DNA of 13,664 bases. It comes from JAWWBN01 sp033720955. Lineage in GTDB: Bacteria; Acidobacteriota; Thermoanaerobaculia; Multivoradales; JAHEKO01. Positions 5,575 through 13,664 of this stretch are shown here, in pieces. Position 1 is the first letter of the stretch; each line of letters begins with the position of its first letter. Under the pieces are notes generated by a model. The model had not been told where the DNA came from. It did no database searches and saw only the letters and a list, made by a program, of their open reading frames with translations. The stretch is taken from NCBI GenBank assembly GCA_033720955.1, contig JAWWBN010000090.1, positions 1-13,664 on the forward strand, in the 5' to 3' direction. A program made the translations under genes and the position numbers.

Positions 5575-7848
5575 CTACAAGACCCAGGCGTACCCGATCT
5601 TGAAGAACAGCGCCCGGTTCGTCTGCGTCAGCGAGATGGACTGATCCGCGAGCCGGTTGTCCGAGTAACCGACAAAGAGGACCGTCTGCGGGTTGACCTT
5701 GTACGAGTAGAGAAGCTGCGTGAAGAGATTCTGCGACTCCGGCTCGACCTCGAACGAGTAGAGCGACGGATCCCGCTGAATGTCCCGGTACTGGAAGATG
5801 GCGCGGACGAACGAGCGCACGTCGAACTGCCAGACCAGCCGGAGCTGGGTGAGATTCGCCGTGAACAGCTCGCCCCCCTCGACGTCGAGCCTCTGGTAGG
5901 TGTGGTCGAGATTCGCCTTCAGATGGAGGCCGAAGTTGTAGCGGATCCCCGGCTCGAGAGTGAGGCCGTCGGCCTCGCGGGTGTTGGCGAAGTCGATGGT
6001 CTCGCCACCTCCCGCGAAGAGACCCAGCCAGACGTCGCCGCTGGGCTGGATCTCGGTCCAGAGGTTGAAGAACCGCTGCCCCGAGAAGACCGCGCCGTTG
6101 AAGAAGCGATCCCGGGTCCCGACGTCGAACCAGAGCCACGACTGCTTGGGCCCGGCGAACTCGGTCCACACCTCGAGCTCCTCCTCGAGCACATTGCCCG
6201 CGCCGTCCTCCGTGCGATCCCAGTCGCCGCCGACGCGGTACTGCGTGTACCAGTCGTCCTCCTCGCCCCACCAGGTGTACGAGGCGCCCCCCAGGACCAG
6301 GGTGTAGTCCACCCGGGGCAGGAAGCCCATGTCGGCGCGGAAGCCGCGCCCCACGTCCTCGAACCGGCCCCAGATGTCCAGGCCGCGCGCGTCGCGGTTG
6401 TAGGCGATCCGGATCGCCTGGTCGCCGAAAGAGCCGACCGGCTGGCCGAACTGCTGCGCCACGGCGACCGGGTACTCCGTCTCGGAGTCGAGCACCTGGA
6501 AGTTGATCGAGTTCTTGTCGTCGATGCGGTAGAGGCCGTCGAACCCGGCGACGCGGTTGGAGTAATCGTCGCCGTCGCGGCTGGTGACCAGGAGGCCCAC
6601 GGAGGAGTTCTGGCCGAAGTCGCGCCGGTAGCGCAGCACCGAGTCGAGAGTCTCGAAGTCGAACGAGCCGCTGCGCGACCCCTGGCTGCCGGGGAAGATC
6701 AGGTTGGTGAGGCTGTCCTGCGAGGCGAAGATCCCGAAGCCGTTCTTGCCCTGGGTCCCCGTGAGCTTGGCCCCCCAGTCCGGGTCGGCCACGTTGCGGG
6801 TGAAGACGACGTCGAAGGGGGTGTCGAAGAAGTCGGCGCCCTCCAGGAAGAAGGGCCGACGCTCCGGGAAGAAGAGGGCGAACTGGGTGTTGACGTCGAG
6901 CTGCGCCACGTCGGCCTCGACCTGCGAGAAGTCGGGGTTGACGGTGCCGCTCAGGGTGATGTTCGGCGTGATCCCCCACCGCGCGGTGATCCCGGGGCTG
7001 AAGTCGGGGTCGGCGTCCTCGACCTCCCCGTTCGGGAAGTCGGCCCGACGGCCGGTGCGGGTACCCGTCAGGGTGGGGACGACCTCGAGGTTGCGCCCCG
7101 GCGTGATCCCCTCGAAACCCTCCATCTTCGACACCTGGCAGAGATAGCAGTCCCGGTTGCGGTCCATGGGCTGGGTGGCGATCCGGTGCCGCTGGTCGCG
7201 CGGGTAGAAGCGCAGCGCGTCCACTCCCCAGACCTGCCCGGTGAGGGTCGAGGGAAAGCGGAGCTGATTGAAGGGGATCGCCATCTCGACCACGTAGCCG
7301 GTCTCGCCGATCTGCCCGGCCGACGCCCAGATGGCGTCCCACGACGAGGTCTCCCTGCCCGCCACGTCGTCGACGAACAGGTCCATCTGCACGCCGAGCG
7401 GGTTGACGAAGAACTCGAAGGCCCGGCGCTCGTCGTTGAAGGTGTCGATCACCAGGCCCACGAAGTCGTCGTTCCAGGCGGTGTCCCGGTCGGTCAGCCG
7501 GGCGCGGATCTTGGCCGGCTCGGGGTCGTGGGCGCGGAAGGCCACGTAGAGGTTGGAGCTGTCGTAGGCGATCAGGCACTCCGTCTCGACCGGCGGGGCG
7601 ATGTTCTCCCCGGGACGCGTCTCGTAGGTGAGGCGGACGGACTTGGCCTCCGCCCAGGCCGGCTCGTCGAGGCTGCCGTCGACCTTCATCTCGCCCTCGA
7701 TCTTGGGGATGCGCCAGACCGTCTCCGGATCGTACGCCTGATCGTCCGCGGAGAGGGCCGGTCCGGTGGCGAGAGTCAGCAGCGCGAGCGCCAGACAGAT
7801 GAGACGGCGGGTGGCCGCTGCGGGAACGAAACCGGGGATGGGGGTCAT
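5575..7848 (-). CDS. DUF5916 outer-membrane beta-barrel protein with N-terminal CBM9-like domain
   Basis: 757-residue envelope protein. A signal peptide is clear at 1-34 (TRRLICLALALLTLATGPALSA, basic then hydrophobic). Residues about 45-240 form a CBM9-like beta-sandwich: IEGEMKVDGSLDEPAWAEA, YDSSNLYVAFRAHDPE, FEFFVNPLGVQMD, ETGYVVEMAIPFNQLRF. A Cys pair lies at 234/237. The DUF5916 hallmarks follow: NPDFSQVEAD (about 304-313) and FFPERRPFFLEGADFF (about 326-341). The rest is alternating aromatic beta-strands with short acidic turns, ending FFKIGYAWVL, as expected for a barrel. The ATG at 7848 has GGAG six bases upstream and begins directly before the signal peptide, so the longer upstream open frame is rejected. 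Such proteins are often linked to surface binding or processing of sugars or peptides, but substrate and reaction are unknown. It stands alone, divergent from rpmE, with a possible ECF-type promoter in a leader of about 100 bp. Confidence 0.92.
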   Translation of the reverse strand: MTPIPGFVPAAATRRLICLALALLTLATGPALSADDQAYDPETVWRIPKIEGEMKVDGSLDEPAWAEAKSVRLTYETRPGENIAPPVETECLIAYDSSNLYVAFRAHDPEPAKIRARLTDRDTAWNDDFVGLVIDTFNDERRAFEFFVNPLGVQMDLFVDDVAGRETSSWDAIWASAGQIGETGYVVEMAIPFNQLRFPSTLTGQVWGVDALRFYPRDQRHRIATQPMDRNRDCYLCQVSKMEGFEGITPGRNLEVVPTLTGTRTGRRADFPNGEVEDADPDFSPGITARWGITPNITLSGTVNPDFSQVEADVAQLDVNTQFALFFPERRPFFLEGADFFDTPFDVVFTRNVADPDWGAKLTGTQGKNGFGIFASQDSLTNLIFPGSQGSRSGSFDFETLDSVLRYRRDFGQNSSVGLLVTSRDGDDYSNRVAGFDGLYRIDDKNSINFQVLDSETEYPVAVAQQFGQPVGSFGDQAIRIAYNRDARGLDIWGRFEDVGRGFRADMGFLPRVDYTLVLGGASYTWWGEEDDWYTQYRVGGDWDRTEDGAGNVLEEELEVWTEFAGPKQSWLWFDVGTRDRFFNGAVFSGQRFFNLWTEIQPSGDVWLGLFAGGGETIDFANTREADGLTLEPGIRYNFGLHLKANLDHTYQRLDVEGGELFTANLTQLRLVWQFDVRSFVRAIFQYRDIQRDPSLYSFEVEPESQNLFTQLLYSYKVNPQTVLFVGYSDNRLADQSISLTQTNRALFFKIGYAWVL

Positions 7849-7949
7849 CTTTGGCTCCAGGGTCGCGGGCAAGGTCTGGCTGCGGCTCTGTATACGTCGC
7901 CGAGAGCTGCCGGGTTTAGACCGCCCGAAAGGAAGCTCCGGGTCACGAG

Positions 7950-7980
7950 GTAGGACGCCACCACCGGAAAAAAGGTTACC
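7950..7980 (-). promoter_or_regulatory. Candidate ECF-type promoter of the DUF5916 gene
   Basis: On the minus strand GGTAACC (7980-7974) is followed after 17 bases by GTCCTAC (7956-7950). This mirrors the motif before the sigma gene in -35 core, spacing and GTC start of the -10. A second possible -10, GTCTAA within GGCGGTCTAAA, lies at about 7924-7917 but has no equally good -35. The leader to the ATG would be about 100 bases. Confidence 0.32.
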
Positions 7981-8036
7981 CGGTCCGGGAATACGGGCCC
8001 TCCACCGAGGGTTGGATGCTTCGCGTCGGCCACCCC

Positions 8037-8065
8037 TTGTCGCCGGCTCCCCCGTGCGGTACGAT
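8037..8065 (+). promoter_or_regulatory. Sigma-70-type promoter of rpmE
   Basis: TTGTCG (8037-8042) and TACGAT (8060-8065) are separated by exactly 17 bases, four of six consensus matches each. Transcription would start near 8072, about 32 bases before the rpmE ATG. Right place and orientation for a housekeeping ribosomal-protein promoter. Confidence 0.58.
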
Positions 8066-8103
8066 TCGCCTTTCGCCGCCCCGGCGGCCGGAGCGACCCA
8101 GCC

Positions 8104-8316
8104 ATGAAGAACGAGATCCACCCCGAGCTCCACCTGGTCACCGTGACGTGCGCCTGCGGCAACGAGTTCCAGACCCACTCCACCCGCGATCAACTGCGGC
8201 TGGAGATCTGCAGCGAGTGCCACCCGTTCTACACCGGCAAGCAGAAGCTGGTGGATACGGCGGGCCGCGTCGAGCGGTTCCAGCGTCGCTACCGCGGCGG
8301 CCAGGCCTCGGGCTAG
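8104..8316 (+). CDS. rpmE: 50S ribosomal protein bL31, zinc-binding form
   Basis: 70-residue protein of the large ribosomal subunit. The four cysteines Cys16, Cys18, Cys36 and Cys39 (TCACGNEF and EICSECHPFYTGKQ) form the CxC...CxxC zinc site of the C-plus type of bL31. The signature HPFYTGKQKLVDTAGRVERFQRRY is present in two adjoining parts (HPFYTGKQ, KLVDTAGRVERFQRRY), and the length is normal. The ATG at 8104 begins the typical MKNEIHPE N-terminus. A GGAG lies about ten bases upstream and a sigma-70-like promoter about 40 bases upstream. It precedes prfA by 227 bp, a common bacterial gene order. The zinc form implies zinc storage potential; no Zur site is evident. Confidence 0.97.
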   Translation: MKNEIHPELHLVTVTCACGNEFQTHSTRDQLRLEICSECHPFYTGKQKLVDTAGRVERFQRRYRGGQASG

Positions 8317-8350
8317 CCAGGCTTCGTCGAGCGTCCCCGGGGTCCTCGGG

Positions 8351-8367
8351 GCGCCCGCCCCGGGCGC
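8351..8367. other. Short hairpin in the rpmE-prfA spacer
   Basis: GCGCCCG and CGGGCGC form a 7-bp stem around CCC, 35 bases after the rpmE stop. A second small stem (GGGACG, loop GCCA, CGTCCC) is at 8377-8392. Neither has a U-run, so at most they would attenuate or protect the mRNA. The rest of the 8317-8543 spacer holds no gene. Confidence 0.4.
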
Positions 8368-8543
8368 ACGGGAAGAGGGACGGCCACGTCCCGCTCGGAC
8401 GGCGGGCGACCCCCTCCCCTGCGCGGCCCGGTGATCTTCGCCGCGGATCGAGGGCCCTCGCCGGCCACGACCGCAACGCGCTCCGGGCCCTGCCATCTAC
8501 CCACCGTCCGGCTCCGAGCCGCAGCTATACTGAGGTTCCGCCC

Positions 8544-9617
8544 ATGAACGAACGTCTTCGAGAGCTCGAGAAGCGTCACGACGAGCTCACCGCCCGTCTG
8601 GTCGACCCGGCCCTGCTGGCCGACCCGCGGACCTACGCCGACGTCAACAAGAAGCTGGCCGAGATCCGCCCGGTCGTCGAGCTGTACCGCGACCTCAAGG
8701 ACGCCACCCGCAAGCTGGAGGCGAACCGCGAGCTCCGCGCCTCGCTCGACGGCGACGAGGAGCTCGAGGCGATGGCCCGCGACGAGGCCGCGGAGCTCGA
8801 GGGGCGGATCGAGCGGCTCGAGGAGGAGATCGGGCGCGAGCTGACCCCCAAGGACCCGAACGACGACCGCAACGTGGTGCTCGAGATCCGCGCCGGCACC
8901 GGCGGCGACGAGGCGGCGCTCTTCGCCGGCGAGCTGTTCCGTATGTACACCCGCTACGCCGAGGGGCGCCGTTGGAAGGTCGAGATCCTCCACCTCTCCG
9001 AATCGGGCCGCGGCGGCGTCAAGGAGGTGTCGGCCATCGTCGAGGGCAGCGGCGCCTACAGCCGCCTCAAGTACGAGGCCGGCGTCCACCGGGTGCAGCG
9101 GGTGCCGGAGACCGAGGCGTCGGGCCGCATCCACACCTCGGCGGTGACCGTGGCGGTGCTGCCCGAGGCGGAGGACGTCGAGGTGGAGGTCGACGAGGCC
9201 GATCTCCGGGTGGACACCTACTGCGCCTCCGGCCCCGGAGGCCAGGGGGTCAACACCACCTACTCGGCGGTGCGGATCACCCATCTGCCCACCGGCCTGG
9301 TGGTCACCTGCCAGGACGAGCGCAGCCAGATCAAGAACCGCCGCAAGGCGATGCGCGTGCTCAAGTCGCGGCTGCTGGAGATCGAGCAGGAAAAGGCCGA
9401 GCAGGAGCTCTCGGCCGAGCGTCGCAAGATGGTGGGCAGCGGCGACCGGTCGGAGAAGATCCGCACCTACAACTTCCCCCAGAACCGGGTCACCGACCAC
9501 CGGACCGGACTCACGGTGCACCAGCTCCCGGCGGTGCTGGAGGGCGACCTCGATCCCCTGATCGACCCCGCCATCGCGCACTTCCAGAGCCGCGAGACCG
9601 CCGCGGTGGCCTCCTAG
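8544..9617 (+). CDS. prfA: Peptide chain release factor 1
   Basis: 357-residue class-I release factor that recognises UAA and UAG and triggers peptide release at the ribosome. The N-terminal coiled domain (1-100) is followed by the conserved EIRAGTGGDEAALFAGELFRMY (split EIRAGTGGDEAAL, FAGELFRMY). The stop-codon-reading loop is PET at 188-190 in RVPETEASGRIHTSA, the PxT form of RF1, not the SPF of RF2. The catalytic GGQ is at 232-234 in SGPGGQGVNTTYSAVRITH, whose Gln is the usual methylation target. The C-terminal GDRSEKIRTYNFPQNRVTDHR region (GDRSEKIRTYNF, PQNRVTDHR) is intact. The ATG at 8544 has GAGG eight bases upstream. It is probably transcribed with rpmE. The methyltransferase gene prmC, often next to prfA, does not follow here. 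Confidence 0.97.
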   Translation: MNERLRELEKRHDELTARLVDPALLADPRTYADVNKKLAEIRPVVELYRDLKDATRKLEANRELRASLDGDEELEAMARDEAAELEGRIERLEEEIGRELTPKDPNDDRNVVLEIRAGTGGDEAALFAGELFRMYTRYAEGRRWKVEILHLSESGRGGVKEVSAIVEGSGAYSRLKYEAGVHRVQRVPETEASGRIHTSAVTVAVLPEAEDVEVEVDEADLRVDTYCASGPGGQGVNTTYSAVRITHLPTGLVVTCQDERSQIKNRRKAMRVLKSRLLEIEQEKAEQELSAERRKMVGSGDRSEKIRTYNFPQNRVTDHRTGLTVHQLPAVLEGDLDPLIDPAIAHFQSRETAAVAS

Positions 9618-9631
9618 GGCGGCCGATCGCC

Positions 9632-12600
9632 ATGGGGTAGCCCGGATCGCGCTGGCGCTGCTGCTCGGGTCGGGGCCGGCGTGGGCCGCCGCGGCGGAGC
9701 CGAGCGTCGAGATTCGGGGGATCGTTCTCGACGAAGCGGGCACGGCGCTCGCCGGGGCACGGGTGGCGCTCCTGCCCCAGCCCAGCCTGCACGGGCGGGG
9801 GCTGGAGGTCCTGGCCGGGGAGGTCCTGCCAGCGGCCGTCGCGGCCACCACCAGCGGTGACGACGGCGCCTTCCGGCTCGCGGCCCCGGTCGGCTTCTGG
9901 ACGGTTCGGGTCGAGTCGCCCGGCCGGCTGCCCATGCGCCACGACGTCGGTCCGCTCCTCTGGAGCACCCGGCTCGCCGAGGTCCGGCTGCCGCCGGCCG
10001 AGCCGCTGCCCGTGAGCGCCCGGGATTCCCGGGGCGAGTCGGTCGCCGGAGCCTGGGTTCTCCTCGGCTCGGCCGACCCGGGCTTCTGGAGCGAGCGGCG
10101 GCGCGAGTCGGAGTGGGGCCCCGCCCGCCGCCTGGCGCGCACGGACGGCGCCGGGGCGGCCGTCCTGCCCCGGGCGGCCGACGAGAGGGTGAGGGTCTGG
10201 GCGGCCGCCGCGGGGCTCGACCGCGCGCCGGCCGCCGAGAGCGCCGGCGACCCGGTGACCCTGGCGCTGCCGCCGGGGGTGGAGCGGGAGATCCGGCTTC
10301 GCGGACCGCATCGCCGCCCCCTCTCCCGGGTCGTGGTCCGCTCCGGACGCGAGGCGCCGTTCCCGGTGGCCGTCACCGACGACGCGGGCCGCGCCTCCCT
10401 CGTCGCGCCTCCCGACGGGGACCTCTTCCTGGCCTTCGACCACCCCGGGGGCGGCCGCAGCACGGGCCTCCTGCCGGCACGCGAGGCGCCCGCCGACGGG
10501 GCGGCCGGCGCCGACGAGACCGGCCCGGACGAGCCGGCGATCTTCGACCTCGAATTCCCGCCGACCATCGCCGGGCAGGTGGTGGACGCGGAGAGCCGCG
10601 AGCCGCTGTCCCACGCCCTGGTCTGGACCAACATGCCCGGCGAGCACGTCGAGACCGACAGCGGGGGGCGGTTCGAGATCGCGGTGGCCGGCGGCGACGC
10701 GCGCACCCTCTTCTGGCTGCAGGCCGCCGCGCCGGACCACTTCCCCGGCTACACCCGGACCCGTGCCGGCGACCCGGTCACCGTGGCGCTCGAAGCCGCG
10801 ACCCGGCTCCGCGGCCGGGTGGTGGACGCCACCGGGGAGCCGCTCGCTGGGGCCGAGCTCCGGGCCGAGGCGGAGGAGGGATTCGGCCGCTCCGCCTACC
10901 TTCCCGACGGCGCCACCGCCGCCAGCGACGCCGAGGGGCGCTTTCTCCTGGCGCCGGTCCACCCGCGGGCGGGACACCGCATCGCCGTGTCCCTCGCCGG
11001 ATACGCCACCCTCCGCCAGCGGCTCCCGAGCCCGGAGCAGCGCGGCGACGAGGAGCTCCTGCTGGTCCTCACCCGCGGGGCGCGAGCGGTGGGGCGCATC
11101 CTCGGCCCGGGCGGCGAGCCGATCGCGGAGGCCGAGATCGAGCTGCACGAGGCCCGGGCGTCCGACTCGGGCCCCTGGTTCGTGCGCGGCGCCGACCCCT
11201 CCCGGAAGCCCGTTGCGGCGGCCCTCTCGGGCGGCGACGGCGGCTTCGAGCTCGCCGACCTGCCGCCGGGGCGGTTCGATCTCGAGGTCCGGTCCCCCGG
11301 GTACGCCGAGGCCCGGCAGCCGGGGATCGAGGTTCCCGACGAGCCGGCGGAGGTCGATCTCGGGGTCCTGGAGCTGATTCCGGGCGCCGACATCGAGGGC
11401 CTGGTGGTGGATGCCGACGGCCGGCCGGTGCCGGAGGCCGAGATCCGTCTGCTTCCCTCCGAGAGCGCCTCGCGCGCGATCTTCCGGCGGCTGCGCCGCG
11501 GGCGCGTCCGGGACGAGGTCGCCGCGGTGAGCGGGCCGGACGGGGGGTTCCGGGTGGAGGATCTGCACCCGGGGGAGATCGGCGACCTGCTGGTGAGCGC
11601 CGCCGGCCATGCCACGGCCCGTCTGTTCGGGATCGAGGCGCCCACCGCGCAGCCGCTGCGGGTCGAGCTGGCCGCCGCCGCGCGGCTGGCGGGCCGCGTC
11701 CTGGACCCCGGAGGCGGCCCCATCGAGGACGCCCGGGTGCACGCCCAGCCGCTCTCCGAGACGGGCGCGAGGATCGTCTTCCGCCGGGCCGACTCCGGCT
11801 GGGCCCGCACCGACGCCGACGGGCGGTTCGAGCTCGAGGTGGATCCCGGCAGGCTCGCGGTCACCGTCAACGCCAACGGCTGGCAGGGCGCGCAGCTCTC
11901 GGAGATCGACGCACCCCCGGGCGGCTCGGTCACGGGGCTGGAGATCGTGCTGCGCCGCGGCGCCTCGATCGTGGGACGGATCGTCGGAGGGGACGGCCGC
12001 CCCGTCTCGGGGGCGCAGGTCATGACCGGAAGCGGCGGCGGGATGTCGAGCAGCGGCACCACCGACGGCGACGGCCGCTATCGGCTGGAGGGGGTGGAGA
12101 CCGGCTGGCAGACCCTGCGGGTCTGGCACGATCGGCTGCCCCGCATCACCCGCCAGGTCGAGGTCGAAGCGGGCGAGAACGTCGTCGACATCTCCCTCGA
12201 GGAGGGGTTCGAGATCTCGGGGCGGGTGGTGGACGAAACCGGCGCCGCGGTGGACGAGGCCACAGTCCTGCTGTCCGAGGAGAGCGGCTTCGACCACCGC
12301 CACATGGTCACCGGGCCCGACGGCTCCTTCCGCTTCGACCAGATGCTGCCGGGCACCTACGACGTATCGGTCCAGGCGCGCGGGTTCGCTCCCCGCCAGC
12401 TCGACGAGAAGCTCGTCGTGGACCGCGGACCGGTGCTCGGACTGAGCGTCGCGCTGCGGCGCGGCCACTCGGTGGTGGGAACGATCTTCGGTCTGGCACC
12501 CGAGGAGCTGCGCCGCGTCGAGGTGCGCGCGCAGGGCCCGGGGGCCCTCGGAGAGGTGCGACCCGACGGCACCTACCGGATCGACGGGCTGCCCGCGGGC

Positions 12601-13664
12601 AGCCTGCAGGTGATCGGCGTGGTCGCCGGCGGCGCCGGCCGCGCCCAGACCACGGTCACGATCGTCGAGGGGGTCGCCGAGACCCTGGCCGACCTCGAGT
12701 TCGGCGTCGGGCTCACCCTCTCCGGCCGCGTCCTGCGCGCCGGCGAGCCCCTGCCTGGAGCGCGGATCTTCCTCTCCGGCAGCGGGTCCGGAAGGTATGG
12801 CCAGGCCGCCTCCGATCACGACGGCCGCTTCCGCATCGGCGGTCTCGAGCCGGGCAGCTACGTCGTCACCGCGATCGGAGGCGCCAGCGGCGGCCTCCTC
12901 TTCCGGGAGGAGCTGGAGCTTCAGACCGACCGCGAGCTGGAGATCTCGGTCGCCGGCGTCCAGATCGCGGGCCGGGTGCTCGACGCGACGACCTACGAGC
13001 CCCTCCCCGGGGTCGAGATCTCGATCTCCTCGGCCGAGGCCGACCCCGGCTCTCCTCCCGCCCTCTACCGCGGCGGCGCGTGGAGCGACTCGCGCGGTCT
13101 CTTCCGGCTCGCCGACCTGGCCGAAGGCCTCTTCCGGCTGCGGGCGACCAAGGAGGGGTTCGCCCCCGCCGAGGTCGTGCTGACCCTCACGGCCGGTCTC
13201 GACCACGAGGACGTGGAGCTGCGTCTCGAGCCGACCGCCGGGCTCGGCCTGCTGGTGCTCACGGAGAGCGGCGTGCCGGCGCGTCAGATCGACGTCGCCC
13301 TGCTGGACCCCGGCGGCCGCGTGGTGGCGGGCGGCCGTCTCACCGCCGACGGCGAGGGACGGGTGCGGCTGGCCACCGCGCCGCCCGGGGTGTGGGAGCT
13401 GCGGGTCACCAGCGGCGAGCGCGGGGTCGCCACCCAGCGGGCCGCCGTTCCCGACTCGGACGTTCCGGTGACCCTGCGCACCGGCGCGCGGCTCCTGCTC
13501 GAGGTGCCCGACCTCGGCGGAGGGGAGGCGGCCGCCACGGCACGCCTCTTCGACGCCGGCGGCCGTCCCTTCAGCCGTCTCCTCTGGGGCGGCAACCTGC
13601 TGGCCGAGTGGGGCGTCCGGGACGGCCGGGCGCAGATCGACGGTCTCCCGGCCGGGGAGTGGAC
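9632..13664 (+). CDS. Giant exported protein of tandem carboxypeptidase-regulatory-like repeats (3' partial; start damaged)
   Basis: One continuous plus-strand frame (codons in phase with base 9646) runs without a stop to the window edge, over 1,330 residues. It starts as a signal peptide (RIALALLLGSGPAWA-A) and then repeats a beta-sandwich module of about 75-110 residues with the pattern GRVVDxxGxPLxGAxV ... TDxDGRFxLxxLxPGxYxLxVxxxGxA. I count about 15 modules, for example LRGRVVDATGEPLAGAEL, IEGLVVDADGRPVPEAEI, LAGRVLDPGGGPIEDARV, ISGRVVDETGAAVDEATV and LSGRVLRAGEPLPGARIF. These match the carboxypeptidase regulatory-like (CarboxypepD_reg) fold, usually surface or periplasmic and not itself enzymatic. 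As written there is no ATG, GTG or TTG in this frame before the signal peptide; the ATG at 9632 hits TAG after two codons. One extra G in the GGGG at 9634-9637 would give MGVARIALALLLG and a perfect start 14 bp after prfA. The first in-frame GTG (9763) would lose the signal. Function unknown. Confidence 0.85.

Noticed and set aside
5060..5644. Plus-strand Pro/Arg/Ser-rich frame of 194 codons and overlapping minus-strand frames
   Set aside because: Low-complexity translations, no ribosome site or domain, built from the repeat elements and running into the DUF5916 gene.
7889..7894. TATACA on the minus strand as a sigma-70 -10 for the DUF5916 gene
   Set aside because: The region 17 bases upstream (AAACCC) does not resemble a -35 element.
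7849..8496. Longer N-terminus for the DUF5916 gene
   Set aside because: It would cover rpmE in antisense and bury a clear signal peptide; the ATG at 7848 has a good ribosome site.
8526..8531. TATACT as a -10 element for prfA
   Set aside because: No -35 at the right spacing, and a start from it would fall past the ribosome site and almost at the ATG. More likely chance; prfA is probably read from the rpmE promoter.
8313..10706. Minus-strand open frame of 797 codons
   Set aside because: It runs antisense through prfA, which is unmistakable, and its product is low-complexity.
9511..13206. Minus-strand open frame of 1,231 codons
   Set aside because: It mirrors the plus-strand repeat protein in codon register. 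Its translation is Ala/Gly/Arg/Asp-rich without domains, while the plus strand shows a signal peptide and regular repeated modules.

Overview
The window is very GC-rich DNA with dense coding and strong third-position G/C bias. The gene set suggests an Acidobacteriota-like or similar high-GC Gram-negative bacterium: a secreted M14 peptidase with a C-terminal amidotransferase-like domain, a DUF5916 outer-membrane barrel, a DUF4097 protein beside an ECF sigma factor, and a giant protein of carboxypeptidase-regulatory-like repeats. That assignment is inference from gene content; there is no rRNA or other direct marker.

Layout. (1) Positions 1-2476, plus strand: an M14-type zinc carboxypeptidase whose 5' end lies outside the window. 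Its reading frame has no stop where the gene should end. (2) 4683-2477, minus strand: a compact three-gene operon made of an ECF sigma factor, a membrane anti-sigma factor with a zinc finger and a HEAT-like outer domain (stop and start share one base), and a secreted DUF4097 beta-repeat protein. It meets the peptidase gene head-on with no spacer. (3) 4684-5574: about 890 bp with no credible gene. It carries two direct-repeat families, a distant inverted repeat, a bulged hairpin with a GAAA loop and a GC-rich palindrome. (4) 7848-5575, minus strand: a DUF5916 outer-membrane protein with an N-terminal CBM9-like domain. (5) 7849-8103: a divergent promoter region. (6) 8104-9617, plus strand: rpmE (zinc-binding form of ribosomal protein bL31) and prfA (release factor 1). 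(7) 9632 to the window end, plus strand: a giant exported protein of at least about 15 tandem carboxypeptidase-regulatory-like (beta-sandwich) modules. It is open at the right edge and, as written, has no usable start codon.

How the parts may fit. Apart from the two translation genes, almost everything concerns the cell envelope. The sigma/anti-sigma pair looks like a cell-surface sensing switch, and DUF4097 is its co-transcribed partner. Similar GTAACC-N17-GTC motifs lie upstream of both the sigma gene and the DUF5916 gene, so the barrel could be in the same regulon; this is a testable inference. Two reading-frame defects, a missing stop and a missing start, both lie in or next to runs of G. 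They are more likely one-base assembly errors or frameshifts than unusual biology. I did not find a clearly new defence, mobile or CRISPR-type system. The least explained parts are the repeat-rich 890-bp gap and the HEAT-bearing anti-sigma module.
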